Of a DNA stretch of 64,000 bases, positions 45,484-54,935 are shown piece by piece. The translations under genes were made by a program, and so were the position numbers. Within the stretch, counting starts at the first letter, position 1. Each line of letters begins with the position of its first letter. The DNA comes from Microbacterium terricola (GTDB lineage Bacteria > Actinomycetota > Actinomycetes > Actinomycetales > Microbacteriaceae): the NCBI RefSeq assembly GCF_027943945.1, contig NZ_AP027141.1:1364001-1428000 (forward strand), written 5' to 3'. The notes under the pieces were generated by a model. That model was not told where the DNA came from and searched no databases. It saw only the letters and a program-made list of their open reading frames with translations.

Positions 45484-46197
45484 TCAGGCCGGGCGGACGA
45501 TGCCGAGCGGGGTCGACTCGTGGCCCTGGCCGAGCGGATTGTCGCGGAGGATCGCGACGAGGCGCTTCTCCCCCGCCTTGTCCAGGGTGGACCCGAGGAT
45601 GTTGCCGCCCAGGTCGTTGATGTCGACGACCGCGACGTCCGCGTCCACCCCGAGCAGCGCCTTGAGGCGCTTCGCGACCTCGGTGGGCTTGTCGGGTCCG
45701 AGCACGACGGCCTTGTTGTAGGGCGGGATCGTGCCCTTGGTCGGCCCGTCGATCGCGCGCGCCTTGTCACCGGCGATGCGGTAGAAGTCACCCTTGCGTC
45801 CGAACGCCTTCGTGACCGCGGCGACGGCGGCGGCGAGCAGGATGCGGGGCGTCCCGCATTCGCGCAGGGCCATCTCCATCGTCTCGGGCATGCCGAGCCC
45901 GATGCCGTAGGGCGTGCGGGTGACGTACTTCGACAGGAAGAACGCGAGCCTGCGCGGCTGCACGGAATCGATCGGGAACGACCGGCCCTGCGTGATGGCG
46001 ACGATCTTCTCGGTCACGAACAGCAGGTCGCCCTGCTGCACCTGGTCACCCGCGTACTCGGTGATGAACGCATCGAGGTCGTCACCGGGCATGACCACCC
46101 TGGTGCGGATCGGCACGCGCGCGTACGCGGTGCCCTCGATCGTGACCGTGAGGGACTTGCCGGCGTTCGCCTGCCCGGCCGTGGCGTCGCCGCTCAT
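45484..46197 (-). CDS. CofE-like protein (coenzyme F420:L-glutamate ligase family)
   Basis: 237 residues with the CofE/F420-0 ligase pattern: [37 protein letters not shown], and the late [17 protein letters not shown]. Its ATG overlaps the stop of the primary sigma factor gene (ATGA). No other F420 genes (fbiA, fbiC, cofC) are in the window. It may act on another folate-like or gamma-glutamyl substrate; the name is from family only. Confidence 0.75.
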   Translation of the reverse strand: MSGDATAGQANAGKSLTVTIEGTAYARVPIRTRVVMPGDDLDAFITEYAGDQVQQGDLLFVTEKIVAITQGRSFPIDSVQPRRLAFFLSKYVTRTPYGIGLGMPETMEMALRECGTPRILLAAAVAAVTKAFGRKGDFYRIAGDKARAIDGPTKGTIPPYNKAVVLGPDKPTEVAKRLKALLGVDADVAVVDINDLGGNILGSTLDKAGEKRLVAILRDNPLGQGHESTPLGIVRPA

Positions 46198-47615
46198 TCG
46201 AGGTAGTCCCGCAGCGACTGCGACCGCGAGGGGTGACGGAGCTTGGCCATCGTCTTGGACTCGATCTGGCGGATCCGCTCACGGGTGACGCCGAACGTGT
46301 CGCCGATCTGGTCGAGCGTCTTGGGCTGACCGTCGCCGAGGCCGAAGCGCATGCGGATCACGCCCGCCTCGCGCTCGCTGAGCGAGTCGAGGAGCGACTC
46401 GAGCTGACGCTGCAGCATGGTGAAGCCCACCGCGTCGGCCGGGACGACCGCCTCGGTGTCCTCGATGAGGTCTCCGAACTCGCTGTCGCCGTCCTCACCG
46501 AGGGGCGTGTGCAGCGAGATCGGCTCGCGGCCGTACTTCTGCACCTCGATGACCTTCTCGGGGGTCATGTCGAGCTCGCGGCTGAGCTCCTCGGGCGTGG
46601 GCTCGCGGCCCAGGTCCTGGAGCATCTGCCGCTGCACGCGGGCGAGCTTGTTGATGACCTCGACCATGTGGACCGGGATGCGGATCGTGCGGGCCTGGTC
46701 GGCCATCGCGCGGGTGATCGCCTGACGGATCCACCACGTCGCATAGGTGGAGAACTTGAAGCCCTTCGTGTAGTCGAACTTCTCGACGGCACGGATGAGG
46801 CCCAGGTTGCCCTCCTGGATGAGGTCGAGGAACTGCATGCCGCGACCGGTGTAGCGCTTGGCGAGCGAGACGACCAGTCGCAGGTTCGCACCGAGCAGGT
46901 GGCTCTTCGCGCGCTGGCCGTCGCGGGCGACCCACTGCAGGTCCAGACCCAGCTGCTTCGACTTCTCGGCGGCCGACATGTGCGACAGCTTCTCTTCGGC
47001 GAACAGGCCCGCCTCGATGCGCATCGCGAGCTCGACCTCTTCGGCCGCGTTCAGCAGCGGCACCTTGCCGATCTGCTTCAGGTAGTCCTTGACCGGGTCG
47101 GCGGTGGCGCCGGTGATCTGGGTCGAGTAGACCGGGACGTCGTCCTCGTCCGAGGTGGAGATGACGATCGCGCCGGTGGGAAGCGGCTCGGAGAAGGCCG
47201 GCTTGGTCTCGGCCTCGTCGTCGTCCTCATCGGCGTCGGTGTCGGCGTCCGCGGGCGCCGTGGTCTTCGCGGCTGCGCCCTTGGCGTCGGTGTCGTCGTC
47301 CGTCTCGAGGTCGGTCGCGTCGATCTCGACGTCGTCCTCGAGCACGTCCTCTTCGTCTGACTCGTCCGCGGCCGTGGCCTTGGACGCCTTACGAGGGGCT
47401 GCCTTGGCCTTCGGCGCTGCCTTCGGTGCCGCCTTGGGCGCTGCCTTCGCCGCGGCGGGCGCCTTGGCCGCCGTCGTCTTCGCGGCCGGCTTCTTGGCTG
47501 CCGCGGCGGTGGTCTTCTTCGCGGGCTCCGCCTTCGTCGCGGCGCCTCCGGTCGTCTCGTCGGACGCGTCGGTGTCCTTCGCGGTGCGGGTGGTGGTCTT
47601 CGTGCCTGCGGTCAC
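46194..47615 (-). CDS. sigA: Primary sigma factor (RpoD/SigA type)
   Basis: 473 residues. The first ~150 are a low-complexity Lys/Ala/Asp-rich extension (repeated [13 protein letters not shown] units). Region 1.2 starts [21 protein letters not shown], region 2 holds [20 protein letters not shown] and [13 protein letters not shown], region 3 follows, and region 4.2 is [13 protein letters not shown]. Such a full set identifies the housekeeping sigma. The GTG start has AAAGGCG five bases upstream. Co-transcribed with the CofE-like gene. Confidence 0.96.
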   Translation of the reverse strand: MTAGTKTTTRTAKDTDASDETTGGAATKAEPAKKTTAAAAKKPAAKTTAAKAPAAAKAAPKAAPKAAPKAKAAPRKASKATAADESDEEDVLEDDVEIDATDLETDDDTDAKGAAAKTTAPADADTDADEDDDEAETKPAFSEPLPTGAIVISTSDEDDVPVYSTQITGATADPVKDYLKQIGKVPLLNAAEEVELAMRIEAGLFAEEKLSHMSAAEKSKQLGLDLQWVARDGQRAKSHLLGANLRLVVSLAKRYTGRGMQFLDLIQEGNLGLIRAVEKFDYTKGFKFSTYATWWIRQAITRAMADQARTIRIPVHMVEVINKLARVQRQMLQDLGREPTPEELSRELDMTPEKVIEVQKYGREPISLHTPLGEDGDSEFGDLIEDTEAVVPADAVGFTMLQRQLESLLDSLSEREAGVIRMRFGLGDGQPKTLDQIGDTFGVTRERIRQIESKTMAKLRHPSRSQSLRDYLE

Positions 47616-47856
47616 GGTTCGCCTTTCACCGGCGGACGGGGTGAACCGTCCGCGGTTGGGTTTCGGACACTAGTAAGACCCTTGTCAAGTCCCGGATGAC
47701 GGCGCACCAGGCGCCGAACCGGTTTGACAACGGGTCAGATGGTCTATTCTCGCACACTTGTCGCGCGCTGCTTGCGCCGGCGCACGCCTGTGGAGTATCA
47801 CAACCTTCAACCGCGCGCCGTGGCACGGCATTCCCCGCGACGAGTGCCGGTGGCGG
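47616..47856. other. Spacer between sigA and the PAC2 gene
   Basis: About 240 bases. It contains the sigA promoter region, including a TTGACA on the minus strand at 47683-47688 without a clear -10. A plus-strand TTGACA (47724-47729) and TATTCT (47745-47750) are 15 bases apart and face the PAC2 gene antisense. No gene is supported. Confidence 0.4.
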
Positions 47857-48777
47857 TCAGGAGCGGCGGTCGTCGTCGCCGTGCGGGCGCGTGGCCAGGA
47901 AGCGCTCCAGCTCGGCCGCGAGTTCGTCGGCGCTCGGCAGATCGCCCGTGTGGATCATCGGCGTGGCCAAGGTCGATCCGGCCATGTAGGCGTCGTAGCG
48001 CTCCTCGAGGCCCTGCAGCATCCGGGCGAGCTCATCGCTGCCGGACACCTGGTCGTCGACCTTCGCGAGGTACTCGCGGTTCTCGTCGCGCAGCGAGTCG
48101 CCGCTGAAGACGAGACCCGTGGCTGCGGTCAGGCTGTCGAGCCCCGCCAGGGCCGCTGCGGGATAGTCCGTATCGGCCAGATAGTGCGGAACGAGCAGGG
48201 CGAACCCGGCGACCACGGCGCCGGCCTCGGCGAAGCGGTACTCCAGCAGGTGGCCGATGCTCGCGGGGACCTGGGTGTGCGGCTTCCAGACCGAGTGGGC
48301 CTCGGTCAGCTCCGCGCGTGTGCCGCTCACGGTCGCGCCGATCGGGCGGGTGTGCGGCACCGGCATGGGGATCGCGTGCACCCATGTCACGGTCGACACC
48401 TCGTAGGCCTCGGCCAGCGCCAGCACCGCCTGGGTGAACGCATCCCAGGCGAAGTCGGGCTCGTAGCCGGCCAGGCTCAGGAACGGCTGACCGAACGCGT
48501 CGTGCGCGAGCGCGAGCTCGAGGCGAGCAGGGCGGTACCCGGTGAGGTGGTCCTGGTCGAACGAGATGAGCGGACGCCGCGCGCGATAGTCGAGCAGCAC
48601 ATCGTTCGAGAACGACGCGATTGGCGCGAGGTCGAGGTCGTCACGCAGGTAGTCGACCAGACGGGCGACGGCGCCGCCCGCGTCGGTGAAGCCGGTCAGC
48701 GTGATGACCAGCGGCAGGCCGCGCGGAACGCTCGGCGCGGTGGCGACGGTCTCATACAGCGCGGCGGACGAAGGCAT
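47857..48777 (-). CDS. PAC2 family protein
   Basis: 306 residues matching the PAC2 (proteasome assembly chaperone 2-like) family: LVITLTGFTDAGGAVARLVDYL near the N-terminus, the central FAEAGAVVAGFALLVPHYL segment, and a C-terminal helical tail with SADELAAELERFLA. Bacterial PAC2 proteins are common in actinobacteria and may act with Pup/proteasome or other assemblies, but this is unproven. TAGCAT lies six bases before the ATG, so it is probably leaderless. Confidence 0.85.
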   Translation of the reverse strand: MPSSAALYETVATAPSVPRGLPLVITLTGFTDAGGAVARLVDYLRDDLDLAPIASFSNDVLLDYRARRPLISFDQDHLTGYRPARLELALAHDAFGQPFLSLAGYEPDFAWDAFTQAVLALAEAYEVSTVTWVHAIPMPVPHTRPIGATVSGTRAELTEAHSVWKPHTQVPASIGHLLEYRFAEAGAVVAGFALLVPHYLADTDYPAAALAGLDSLTAATGLVFSGDSLRDENREYLAKVDDQVSGSDELARMLQGLEERYDAYMAGSTLATPMIHTGDLPSADELAAELERFLATRPHGDDDRRS

Positions 48778-48783
48778 GACTCA

Positions 48784-48789
48784 ATGCTA
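48784..48789 (-). promoter_or_regulatory. -10 box of the PAC2 gene
   Basis: TAGCAT on the minus strand six bases before the ATG at 48777. Confidence 0.45.
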
Positions 48790-48867
48790 CGAGCCGCCCG
48801 GGACGGACGGCGCGCGCGCGTCCCGCTCACAGCGAACATCCGCGGCGGGGCCCGCGCGGCGCGTCCC

Positions 48868-48873
48868 TAGGAT
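48868..48873 (+). promoter_or_regulatory. -10 box of pepA
   Basis: TAGGAT six bases before the ATG at 48880; leaderless geometry. Confidence 0.5.
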
Positions 48874-48879
48874 GGGTGC

Positions 48880-50355
48880 ATGTCGCTCCCCGAGCTCACC
48901 TTCAGCACGTCCCCCCTCCGAGACTCCGACGCCGACGCGATCCTCCTCGCCGTGCCCGCCCTGGCTGGTGCCGCGCCGGGGGCGTTCGACGGCTGGCCCG
49001 GGCTGGAGGCGACGCTGCAGGCGGTCGGCTTCACGGGTGCCGTCGGCTCGTATCAGCGGCTCCACGTCCCCGCGAGCGTCGAGCGACCCCTCGCGGTCGT
49101 GGGGCTCGGCGGCAGCACTGACGTCGCCGCCGTGCGGGATGCCGTCGGCGCAGGTCTGCGTCAGCTGACCGGGTTCGCCACCGTCGCCGTCGGGCTGCTC
49201 GTCGACGACGCCGCACTGACGCAGGCGGCGGCCGAGGGCGCGACGCTGGGTGGCTACCGGTTCGACGGCTACAAGACCGAGGCCCCGAAACCCCGCGCCG
49301 CGCAGGTCGTCGTGCACGGCGCATCCCTGACCGACGAGCAGGTCGCCGCCGTGCGCGCGGGAGCTGCGGCCGTGGCGCTCGTGAAGGACCTCGTGTCGAT
49401 CCCGGCCGAATGGCTCGGGCCGGACGACTTCGCGCAGCGCGCCGTCACGGCCGTGGCGGACCTCCCCGTCGAGGTGACGGTGCTCGACGAGCAGGCGCTG
49501 CGCGACGGCGGCTACGGAGGCATCGTCGGGGTCGGGCAGGGATCCGACCGGCCGCCACGACTCGTGCGGCTGGATTACGCACCGGCCGGCGCCTCGCGCC
49601 ATATCGCTCTGGTCGGCAAGGGCATCACGTTCGACACCGGCGGCCTCTCGCTCAAGCCCGCTGCCGGCATGGTCGGCATGAAGTACGACATGTGCGGCGC
49701 GGCGACCGCCCTGGCCGTCCTGCGCGCGATCGCCGAGCGCGGCCTCCCCATCCGGGTGACGGCCTGGCTGTGCGTCGCGGACAACATGCCGTCGGGCCGG
49801 GCGACCCGCCCGGGAGATGTCGTGCGCATCCTCGACGGCACGACGGTCGAGGTGCTCAACACCGATGCGGAGGGGCGCCTCGTGCTCGCGGACGGACTCG
49901 TCGCCGCCAGCCGGGAGCACCCCGACGTGATCGTCGACGTCGCCACGCTCACCGGTGCCATCACCGTCGCGCTGGGCACCCGGCACGCCGGGGTCATGGG
50001 CGATGACGACGCGGTCGCCGGCTACCTCGCCGCCGCCGAGGCCGCAGGGGAGCTCGCGTGGCGACTGCCCCTCCCCGCCCACATGACCGAGGAGCTGGAC
50101 TCCCCCATCGCCGACCTCCAGAACGCGAAGATCGGCGATCCCGCCGGTGGATCCCTGTTCGCCGGTCTCTTCCTGCGCCACTTCGTCGGTCGCGTGTCGG
50201 ACGAGGCCGATGCCCCCCGCATCCCGTGGGTGCACCTGGATATCGCCGGCGTCGGCATGAACAAGGGCGGCGGGTTCGGCTACACGGACAAGGGACCGAC
50301 CGGAGCGACCGTCCGATCGCTGATCGGCTACATCGAGGGCGAGGCGGCAGCATGA
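48880..50355 (+). CDS. pepA: Leucyl aminopeptidase (M17)
   Basis: 491-residue M17 metallo-aminopeptidase. The two-metal centre is visible: LVGKGITFDTGGLSLKP, the middle Asp in MKYDMCGAATAL, and the family signature NTDAEGRLVLADGL. It removes N-terminal residues from peptides. Its stop overlaps the lpdA start (ATGA), an unusual but consistent coupling. Confidence 0.95.
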   Translation: MSLPELTFSTSPLRDSDADAILLAVPALAGAAPGAFDGWPGLEATLQAVGFTGAVGSYQRLHVPASVERPLAVVGLGGSTDVAAVRDAVGAGLRQLTGFATVAVGLLVDDAALTQAAAEGATLGGYRFDGYKTEAPKPRAAQVVVHGASLTDEQVAAVRAGAAAVALVKDLVSIPAEWLGPDDFAQRAVTAVADLPVEVTVLDEQALRDGGYGGIVGVGQGSDRPPRLVRLDYAPAGASRHIALVGKGITFDTGGLSLKPAAGMVGMKYDMCGAATALAVLRAIAERGLPIRVTAWLCVADNMPSGRATRPGDVVRILDGTTVEVLNTDAEGRLVLADGLVAASREHPDVIVDVATLTGAITVALGTRHAGVMGDDDAVAGYLAAAEAAGELAWRLPLPAHMTEELDSPIADLQNAKIGDPAGGSLFAGLFLRHFVGRVSDEADAPRIPWVHLDIAGVGMNKGGGFGYTDKGPTGATVRSLIGYIEGEAAA

Positions 50356-51725
50356 CCGAGCACACGTTCGACCTGGTGGTCCTCGGCGGCGGGAGCGGCG
50401 GCTACGCAGCCGCGCTGCGTGCCGCCGAGCTCGGGCGCTCCGTGGCACTGATCGAGAAGGACAAGGTCGGCGGGACGTGCCTGCACCGCGGCTGCATCCC
50501 CACGAAGGCGCTGCTGCACGCCGCAGACGTCGCCGAATCCGCGAAGGATGCTGCGGCTGTCGGTGTCCGCGCGACGTTCGAGGGTGTCGACCCCGCCGGT
50601 GTGCGGACCTATCGCGAGGGGATCGTCGCCAAGAAGTACAAGGGACTGCAGGGGCTCGTCGCCGCACGCGGGATCACCGTCGTCGCCGGCGAGGGGCGGC
50701 TCGAGGCCGGTCCGGCTGTGCGGGTCGGCGACGACCTCTACCGGGGCACCGACGTCGTGCTGGCGACGGGCTCGTACAGCAGGAGCCTCCCCGGCCTCGA
50801 GATCGGCGGCCGCGTCCTCACCAGCGAGCACGCGCTCGAGCTCGACGAGATCCCCGGTCGGGTGGTCATCCTCGGCGGCGGCGTGATCGGGGTCGAGTTC
50901 GCGAGCGTGTGGCGCTCCTTCGGCTCGGACGTCACGATCGTCGAGGCGCTCGACCACCTCGTGCCCAATGAGGACATCGCTCTGAGCAAGGCGGTCGAGC
51001 GCGCCTTCCGCAAACGCGGCATCGTCTCTTCGCTGGGCGTTCGATTCGCCGGCGTGACGCAGACCGACGACACCGTGACCGTCAGCCTCGAGAACGGCAC
51101 CGCCATCGAGGCCGACTACCTCCTCGTCGCCGTCGGGCGCGGACCTGCCACCGATGGGCGGGGATACGCCGAGACGGGCGTCGAGCTCGACCGCGGTTTC
51201 GTCCGCACGGACGAGCGCCTCCGCACCGCCGTGCCGCATGTGTGGGCCGTGGGCGACATCGTGCAGGGTCTCCAGCTGGCGCACCGAGGATTCCAGCAGG
51301 GCATCTTCGTCGCGGAGGAGATCGCAGGACTGTCGCCGGTGCTCGTGCCGGATGTCCAGATCCCGCGCGTGACCTACTCGAGTCCCGAGGTCGCATCGGT
51401 CGGGCTCACCCAGGCGCAGGCCGTCGCCGCGCACGGCGAAGCCGGGGTGGTGGCCTACGAGTACAACCTGGCGGGAAACGGCCGCAGCGAGATCATCGGA
51501 ACGGCGGGCCTGGTGAAGGTGGTGCGTGCCGTCGACGGCCCGGTCCTCGGCGTGCACCTGGTCGGCGATCGGGTCGGCGAGCTCATCACGGAGGGTCAGC
51601 TCGCGGTCGGGTGGGAGGCGCATCCGGAAGACATCGCGCCGTTCATCCACGCGCACCCGACCCAGAGTGAGGCCCTGGGCGAGGCCTTCCTCGCGCTCGC
51701 GGGCAAGCCGCTGCACGCGCTCTGA
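50352..51725 (+). CDS. lpdA: Dihydrolipoyl dehydrogenase
   Basis: 457 residues, E3 of 2-oxo acid dehydrogenases. The FAD dinucleotide motif LVVLGGGSGGYAAALRA, redox Cys pair in GGTCLHRGCIPTK, NAD motif VILGGGVIGVEFASV, and the active-site HAHPTQSEALGEA near the C-terminus are all present. It reoxidises the lipoyl arms of the E2 encoded 70 bases downstream. Confidence 0.97.
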   Translation: MTEHTFDLVVLGGGSGGYAAALRAAELGRSVALIEKDKVGGTCLHRGCIPTKALLHAADVAESAKDAAAVGVRATFEGVDPAGVRTYREGIVAKKYKGLQGLVAARGITVVAGEGRLEAGPAVRVGDDLYRGTDVVLATGSYSRSLPGLEIGGRVLTSEHALELDEIPGRVVILGGGVIGVEFASVWRSFGSDVTIVEALDHLVPNEDIALSKAVERAFRKRGIVSSLGVRFAGVTQTDDTVTVSLENGTAIEADYLLVAVGRGPATDGRGYAETGVELDRGFVRTDERLRTAVPHVWAVGDIVQGLQLAHRGFQQGIFVAEEIAGLSPVLVPDVQIPRVTYSSPEVASVGLTQAQAVAAHGEAGVVAYEYNLAGNGRSEIIGTAGLVKVVRAVDGPVLGVHLVGDRVGELITEGQLAVGWEAHPEDIAPFIHAHPTQSEALGEAFLALAGKPLHAL

Positions 51726-51795
51726 ACGCAGACACCCCCGGCTCCGCGCATCACTAAGCTAGACACAGACATCGAATCTTGAAGGAGACAAGTCC

Positions 51796-53517
51796 ATGAG
51801 CACTTCCGTGGTCCTCCCCGCGCTCGGCGAGAGCGTCACCGAGGGTACGGTCACCCGCTGGCTCAAGCAGGTCGGCGACACCGTTCAGGAGGACGAGGGA
51901 CTCCTCGAGATCTCCACCGACAAGGTCGACACCGAGATTCCCTCGCCCGTCAGCGGCGTGATCGAAGAGATCCTCGTGCAGGAGGACGAGACCGTCGAGG
52001 TCGGCGCCGTCCTGGCGAAGATCGGCGACGGCTCGGGTGCGGCCGCGGAGGCCCCCGCTGAGCAGCCCGCTGAGGCTCCTGCCGCTGAGGCCCCCGCCGA
52101 GCAGCCCGCTGCCGAGCAGCCTGCTGCGGAGGCACCTGCGGCCGAGGCCCAGCCCGCGGCGAGCGGCGAGGGCAAGGACGTCGTCCTCCCCGAACTCGGC
52201 GAGAGCGTGACCGAGGGCACCGTGACCCGCTGGCTCAAGGCCGTCGGCGACAGCGTCGAGGTCGATGAGCCGCTGCTGGAGATCTCCACCGACAAGGTCG
52301 ACACCGAGATCCCGTCGCCCTTCGCGGGCGTGCTCCAGGCCATCCTGGTCGGCGAGGACGAGACCGTCGAGGTCGGTGCAGCGCTCGCGCGCATCGGCGA
52401 CAGCGCCGCACCCGCGGCCGAGACTCCTGCCGCCCCGGCGGCTGAGGCGCCGGCGGAGACGCCTGCTCCCGCGGCCGAGGCTCCGGCGCCCGCCGCCCCG
52501 GCTCCCGCAGCTCCGGCTCCGGCCGCTGCTGCTCCTGCCGCTGCCGCTGCCGCTCCGGCTCCTGCCGCTGCTCCGGCCGCTGCTGCCGCAGCCGCCGTCG
52601 GTGAGGACGTCGCGTACGTCACCCCGCTGGTGCGCCGCCTGGCTCAGCAGCAGGGTGTCGACCTCGGCACCGTGACCGGCACCGGCGTCGGCGGACGCAT
52701 CCGCAAGGAGGACGTGCTGAAGGCCGCCGAGGCGGCGAAGGCGCCGGCCGCGCCCGCAGCCGCACCGGCCGCTCCGGCTCCCGCACCGCTCGAGGTGTCG
52801 CCGCTGCGCGGCACGACGCAGCCGTTCTCCCGCCTGCGCAAGGTCCTCGCCGAGCGCGCTGTCGCCTCGATGCAGCAGACCGCACAGCTCACGACCGTCG
52901 TGAAGGTCGACGTCACGAAGGTGGCCGGCTACCGCACCGCGGTGCAGTCCGACTTCGTCGCCAAGACGGGCGGCAAGCTGTCGTTCCTGCCGTTCTTCGT
53001 GCTCGCCGCGGCCGAGGCCCTCCAGGCCTACCCCGTCGTGAACGCGACGGTCGACGGCACGAACATCGTGTACCCGCAGACCGAGAACATCTCGATCGCG
53101 GTCGACACGGAGCGCGGACTGCTCACGCCGGTCCTCCGCGACGCGGGCACCAAGACGCTCGCCGAGATCTCGGGTGAGATCGCCGACCTGGCCGCACGCA
53201 CGCGCGAGAACAAGCTGAAGCCCGACGAGCTCGCCGGCGGCACCTTCACGGTGACCAACACCGGTTCGCGCGGCGCCCTGTTCGACACGCCTGTGGTGTT
53301 CCTGCCGCAGTCGGCGATCCTCGGCACCGGCGCGGTCGTCAAGGAGCCCGGTGTCGTGAAGGTCGACGGCGTCGACGCCATCGGTATCCGCTCGTACGTG
53401 TACCTCGCGCTGTCGTACGATCACCGCATCGTCGACGGTGCGGATGCTGCGCGCTTCCTCGGTGCGGTCAAGGCCCGCCTCGAGGCGGCCGACTTCCAGG
53501 GCAACCTCGGCATCTGA
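51796..53517 (+). CDS. sucB: Dihydrolipoamide succinyltransferase (2-oxo acid dehydrogenase E2)
   Basis: 573 residues. Two lipoyl domains each carry STDKVDTEI, with lipoyl Lys43 and Lys167. Long Ala/Pro/Glu linkers follow both. The peripheral-subunit-binding domain ([16 protein letters not shown]...) lies near 275-310, and the catalytic domain ends with the active-site [12 protein letters not shown]. This is E2 of the 2-oxoglutarate or pyruvate complex; actinobacterial E2 is often shared by both. A GGAG ribosome site precedes the ATG, with a TAAGCT-like -10 upstream. Confidence 0.93.
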   Translation: MSTSVVLPALGESVTEGTVTRWLKQVGDTVQEDEGLLEISTDKVDTEIPSPVSGVIEEILVQEDETVEVGAVLAKIGDGSGAAAEAPAEQPAEAPAAEAPAEQPAAEQPAAEAPAAEAQPAASGEGKDVVLPELGESVTEGTVTRWLKAVGDSVEVDEPLLEISTDKVDTEIPSPFAGVLQAILVGEDETVEVGAALARIGDSAAPAAETPAAPAAEAPAETPAPAAEAPAPAAPAPAAPAPAAAAPAAAAAAPAPAAAPAAAAAAAVGEDVAYVTPLVRRLAQQQGVDLGTVTGTGVGGRIRKEDVLKAAEAAKAPAAPAAAPAAPAPAPLEVSPLRGTTQPFSRLRKVLAERAVASMQQTAQLTTVVKVDVTKVAGYRTAVQSDFVAKTGGKLSFLPFFVLAAAEALQAYPVVNATVDGTNIVYPQTENISIAVDTERGLLTPVLRDAGTKTLAEISGEIADLAARTRENKLKPDELAGGTFTVTNTGSRGALFDTPVVFLPQSAILGTGAVVKEPGVVKVDGVDAIGIRSYVYLALSYDHRIVDGADAARFLGAVKARLEAADFQGNLGI

Positions 53518-53534
53518 GGCTGCGCAGCCCGTGA

Positions 53535-54809
53535 TCATGGCTGCTCCGCGACGTCGTGGACGTCGCGGAGCAGCCATTTTCCGTCCCTGGCGACGAGCAC
53601 GATGAGCTGAGATGCCGTCTTCCGCGCACGGGCATCGACGCGGAGCACGGCGGCACCGCCGAAGGAGTCCAGCAGGGTGATCTCCCGCTGATCCGCGGGA
53701 AGGTCCGTCACCCCCGCGGGAAACGTGCGTGAGGGGTCCTCGACCACGGCGCTCAGGCAGCTGGCCTCGCCCGCACACGCGGTGCGTGCGGTCAGCACGG
53801 CGTCGCCCGCGGCATCCAGGTCGCCGTCCGTGGACGCGACCGCGCTCGGCGCGGCGTCGGGCGGGCGCGGGGTGGCGGTCACGGAGGGCTGCGCCGCATT
53901 CCCCGTCGGAGCTGCCGTCGCCGGCTCCCCCGCGTCCGGCTCGGCCGGCCACAGCATCCCCACGGCCAGGACGACGCCGCACGCGGCCGCGGCGGCCACC
54001 CAGGCGCCGCGGCGACGTCCTCGAGGGCTGCCGGGAGCAGGCCGCAGTCGGCGCCACAGCCCGGTCGTCGCCCGAGAGACCATGTCGGCCAGCTCGCCGT
54101 CGACGTGACGGGCGATCGCACCGGCGAGCCATCCGCCGGCGCGGGCGACCTCCGCCGGTTCGTCCGAGCGCCACCGGTCGCCCGAGCCGGAGCTCGGGCC
54201 TGCGACGCCCAGCGCGCGCGGCTCGGACTGAGCGAAGAGCTCGGCCTCGAGCGCGTCCCACGCCACACGCGCGAACGGGTCGTCTCGCAGGGCGCGAGCC
54301 GCGGCGTCGAGAGCACCCTCGTCGCCCGCATCGTCCGCCAGCCGCCGGAGGAGATCGGCGGTCACCGTGAGGGCGGGGCTGTCGCCGACGTCGGTGGCCA
54401 GCACGGGGCGCCCGCCGTCCGTGAGCCACCACTGGCCGATCGTGTCGGCGCCGGCCTCTCTCGCGCCGCGCAGCACGCTGACCGCGAGGGTGACGGCCTC
54501 CCCCGCGGACAACGGGGCGTCCTGCCGCCTGTCGAGGAAGGCGTCGAGGCGCTCGGTGCACACCGGCAGCAGGACGCAGTGTCCCTCCGGCGTCCGCAGC
54601 ACGTCGATCGGCGCGAGCAGGTGCTCCGCCTCTGTGCAGCCCCATCCCGTCCAGTCCGCGCCGAGGTCGGATGCGTCGACGCGGAGGCGCAGGGTGCCGT
54701 CGGCCGTGCGCACGAGCACTCCCGGCCACGGCGCCTCCGCAGCATCCATCCGCCGGACGTGACGGAGGACGCCCGTGAGCACGTCCGCGCCGGTCGGCGC
54801 TGTCGACAT
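53535..54809 (-). CDS. Membrane protein with a degenerate protein-kinase-like region
   Basis: 424 residues. The N-terminal ~270 are soluble and loosely follow a kinase C-lobe order: a hinge-like stretch (GHCVLLPVCTERLDAFL), a helix (SAGEAVTLAVSVLRGAREAG) and WLTDGGRPVLATD. There is no HRD or DFG motif, so any such fold would be a pseudokinase. A single membrane helix (WVAAAAACGVVLAVGMLW) and a ~130-residue extracytoplasmic domain follow. The 3' end overlaps the sucB terminator. Function unknown; the kinase resemblance is an eye-level judgement. Confidence 0.6.
   Translation of the reverse strand: MSTAPTGADVLTGVLRHVRRMDAAEAPWPGVLVRTADGTLRLRVDASDLGADWTGWGCTEAEHLLAPIDVLRTPEGHCVLLPVCTERLDAFLDRRQDAPLSAGEAVTLAVSVLRGAREAGADTIGQWWLTDGGRPVLATDVGDSPALTVTADLLRRLADDAGDEGALDAAARALRDDPFARVAWDALEAELFAQSEPRALGVAGPSSGSGDRWRSDEPAEVARAGGWLAGAIARHVDGELADMVSRATTGLWRRLRPAPGSPRGRRRGAWVAAAAACGVVLAVGMLWPAEPDAGEPATAAPTGNAAQPSVTATPRPPDAAPSAVASTDGDLDAAGDAVLTARTACAGEASCLSAVVEDPSRTFPAGVTDLPADQREITLLDSFGGAAVLRVDARARKTASQLIVLVARDGKWLLRDVHDVAEQP
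53537..53577 (+). terminator. sucB terminator inside the converging gene
   Basis: Perfect 19-base arms (ATGGCTGCTCCGCGACGTC and its complement) with a 3-base loop, followed by TTTT on the plus strand. The same bases encode the last 13 or so codons of the converging minus-strand gene. Confidence 0.85.
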
Positions 54810-54922
54810 CATCCTCGTAGGCTCGCGCACGCTGCGTGTCGCGGGCGCGTTCCGCGCCGATCCGGGCACTCGGGCGTGCCGGGAGACCGTGGGGAGGAGC
54901 AGGCGCGAGGGCGACAAGTGGG

Positions 54923-54928
54923 TAGGCT
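54923..54928 (+). promoter_or_regulatory. -10 box of the DUF4191 gene
   Basis: TAGGCT seven bases before the ATG at 54936; probably leaderless. Confidence 0.45.
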
Positions 54929-54935
54929 GGGGGGT

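Noticed and set aside
45484..46197. Evidence for an F420 biosynthesis locus
   Set aside because: Only a CofE-like protein is present; no other pathway gene is in the window.
47380..47560. Repeated AAPKA-like coding in sigA as a variable repeat locus
   Set aside because: Low-complexity N-terminal extensions are usual in actinobacterial primary sigma factors; units are irregular.
47724..47750. TTGACA and TATTCT on the plus strand between sigA and the PAC2 gene
   Set aside because: The 15-base spacing is short, and the only downstream frame is arginine-rich and antisense to the PAC2 gene. I could not support a gene or RNA there.
48777..48788. ATGACTCAATGC shared with the hairpin at 45302
   Set aside because: At 48.78 kb it is explained by the start codon and -10 box of the PAC2 gene on the minus strand; the short match is probably chance.
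52020..52780. Repetitive GC-rich stretch as a tandem repeat array
   Set aside because: It is the Ala/Pro/Glu linker coding sequence between lipoyl domains of sucB, with variable units and an intact frame.
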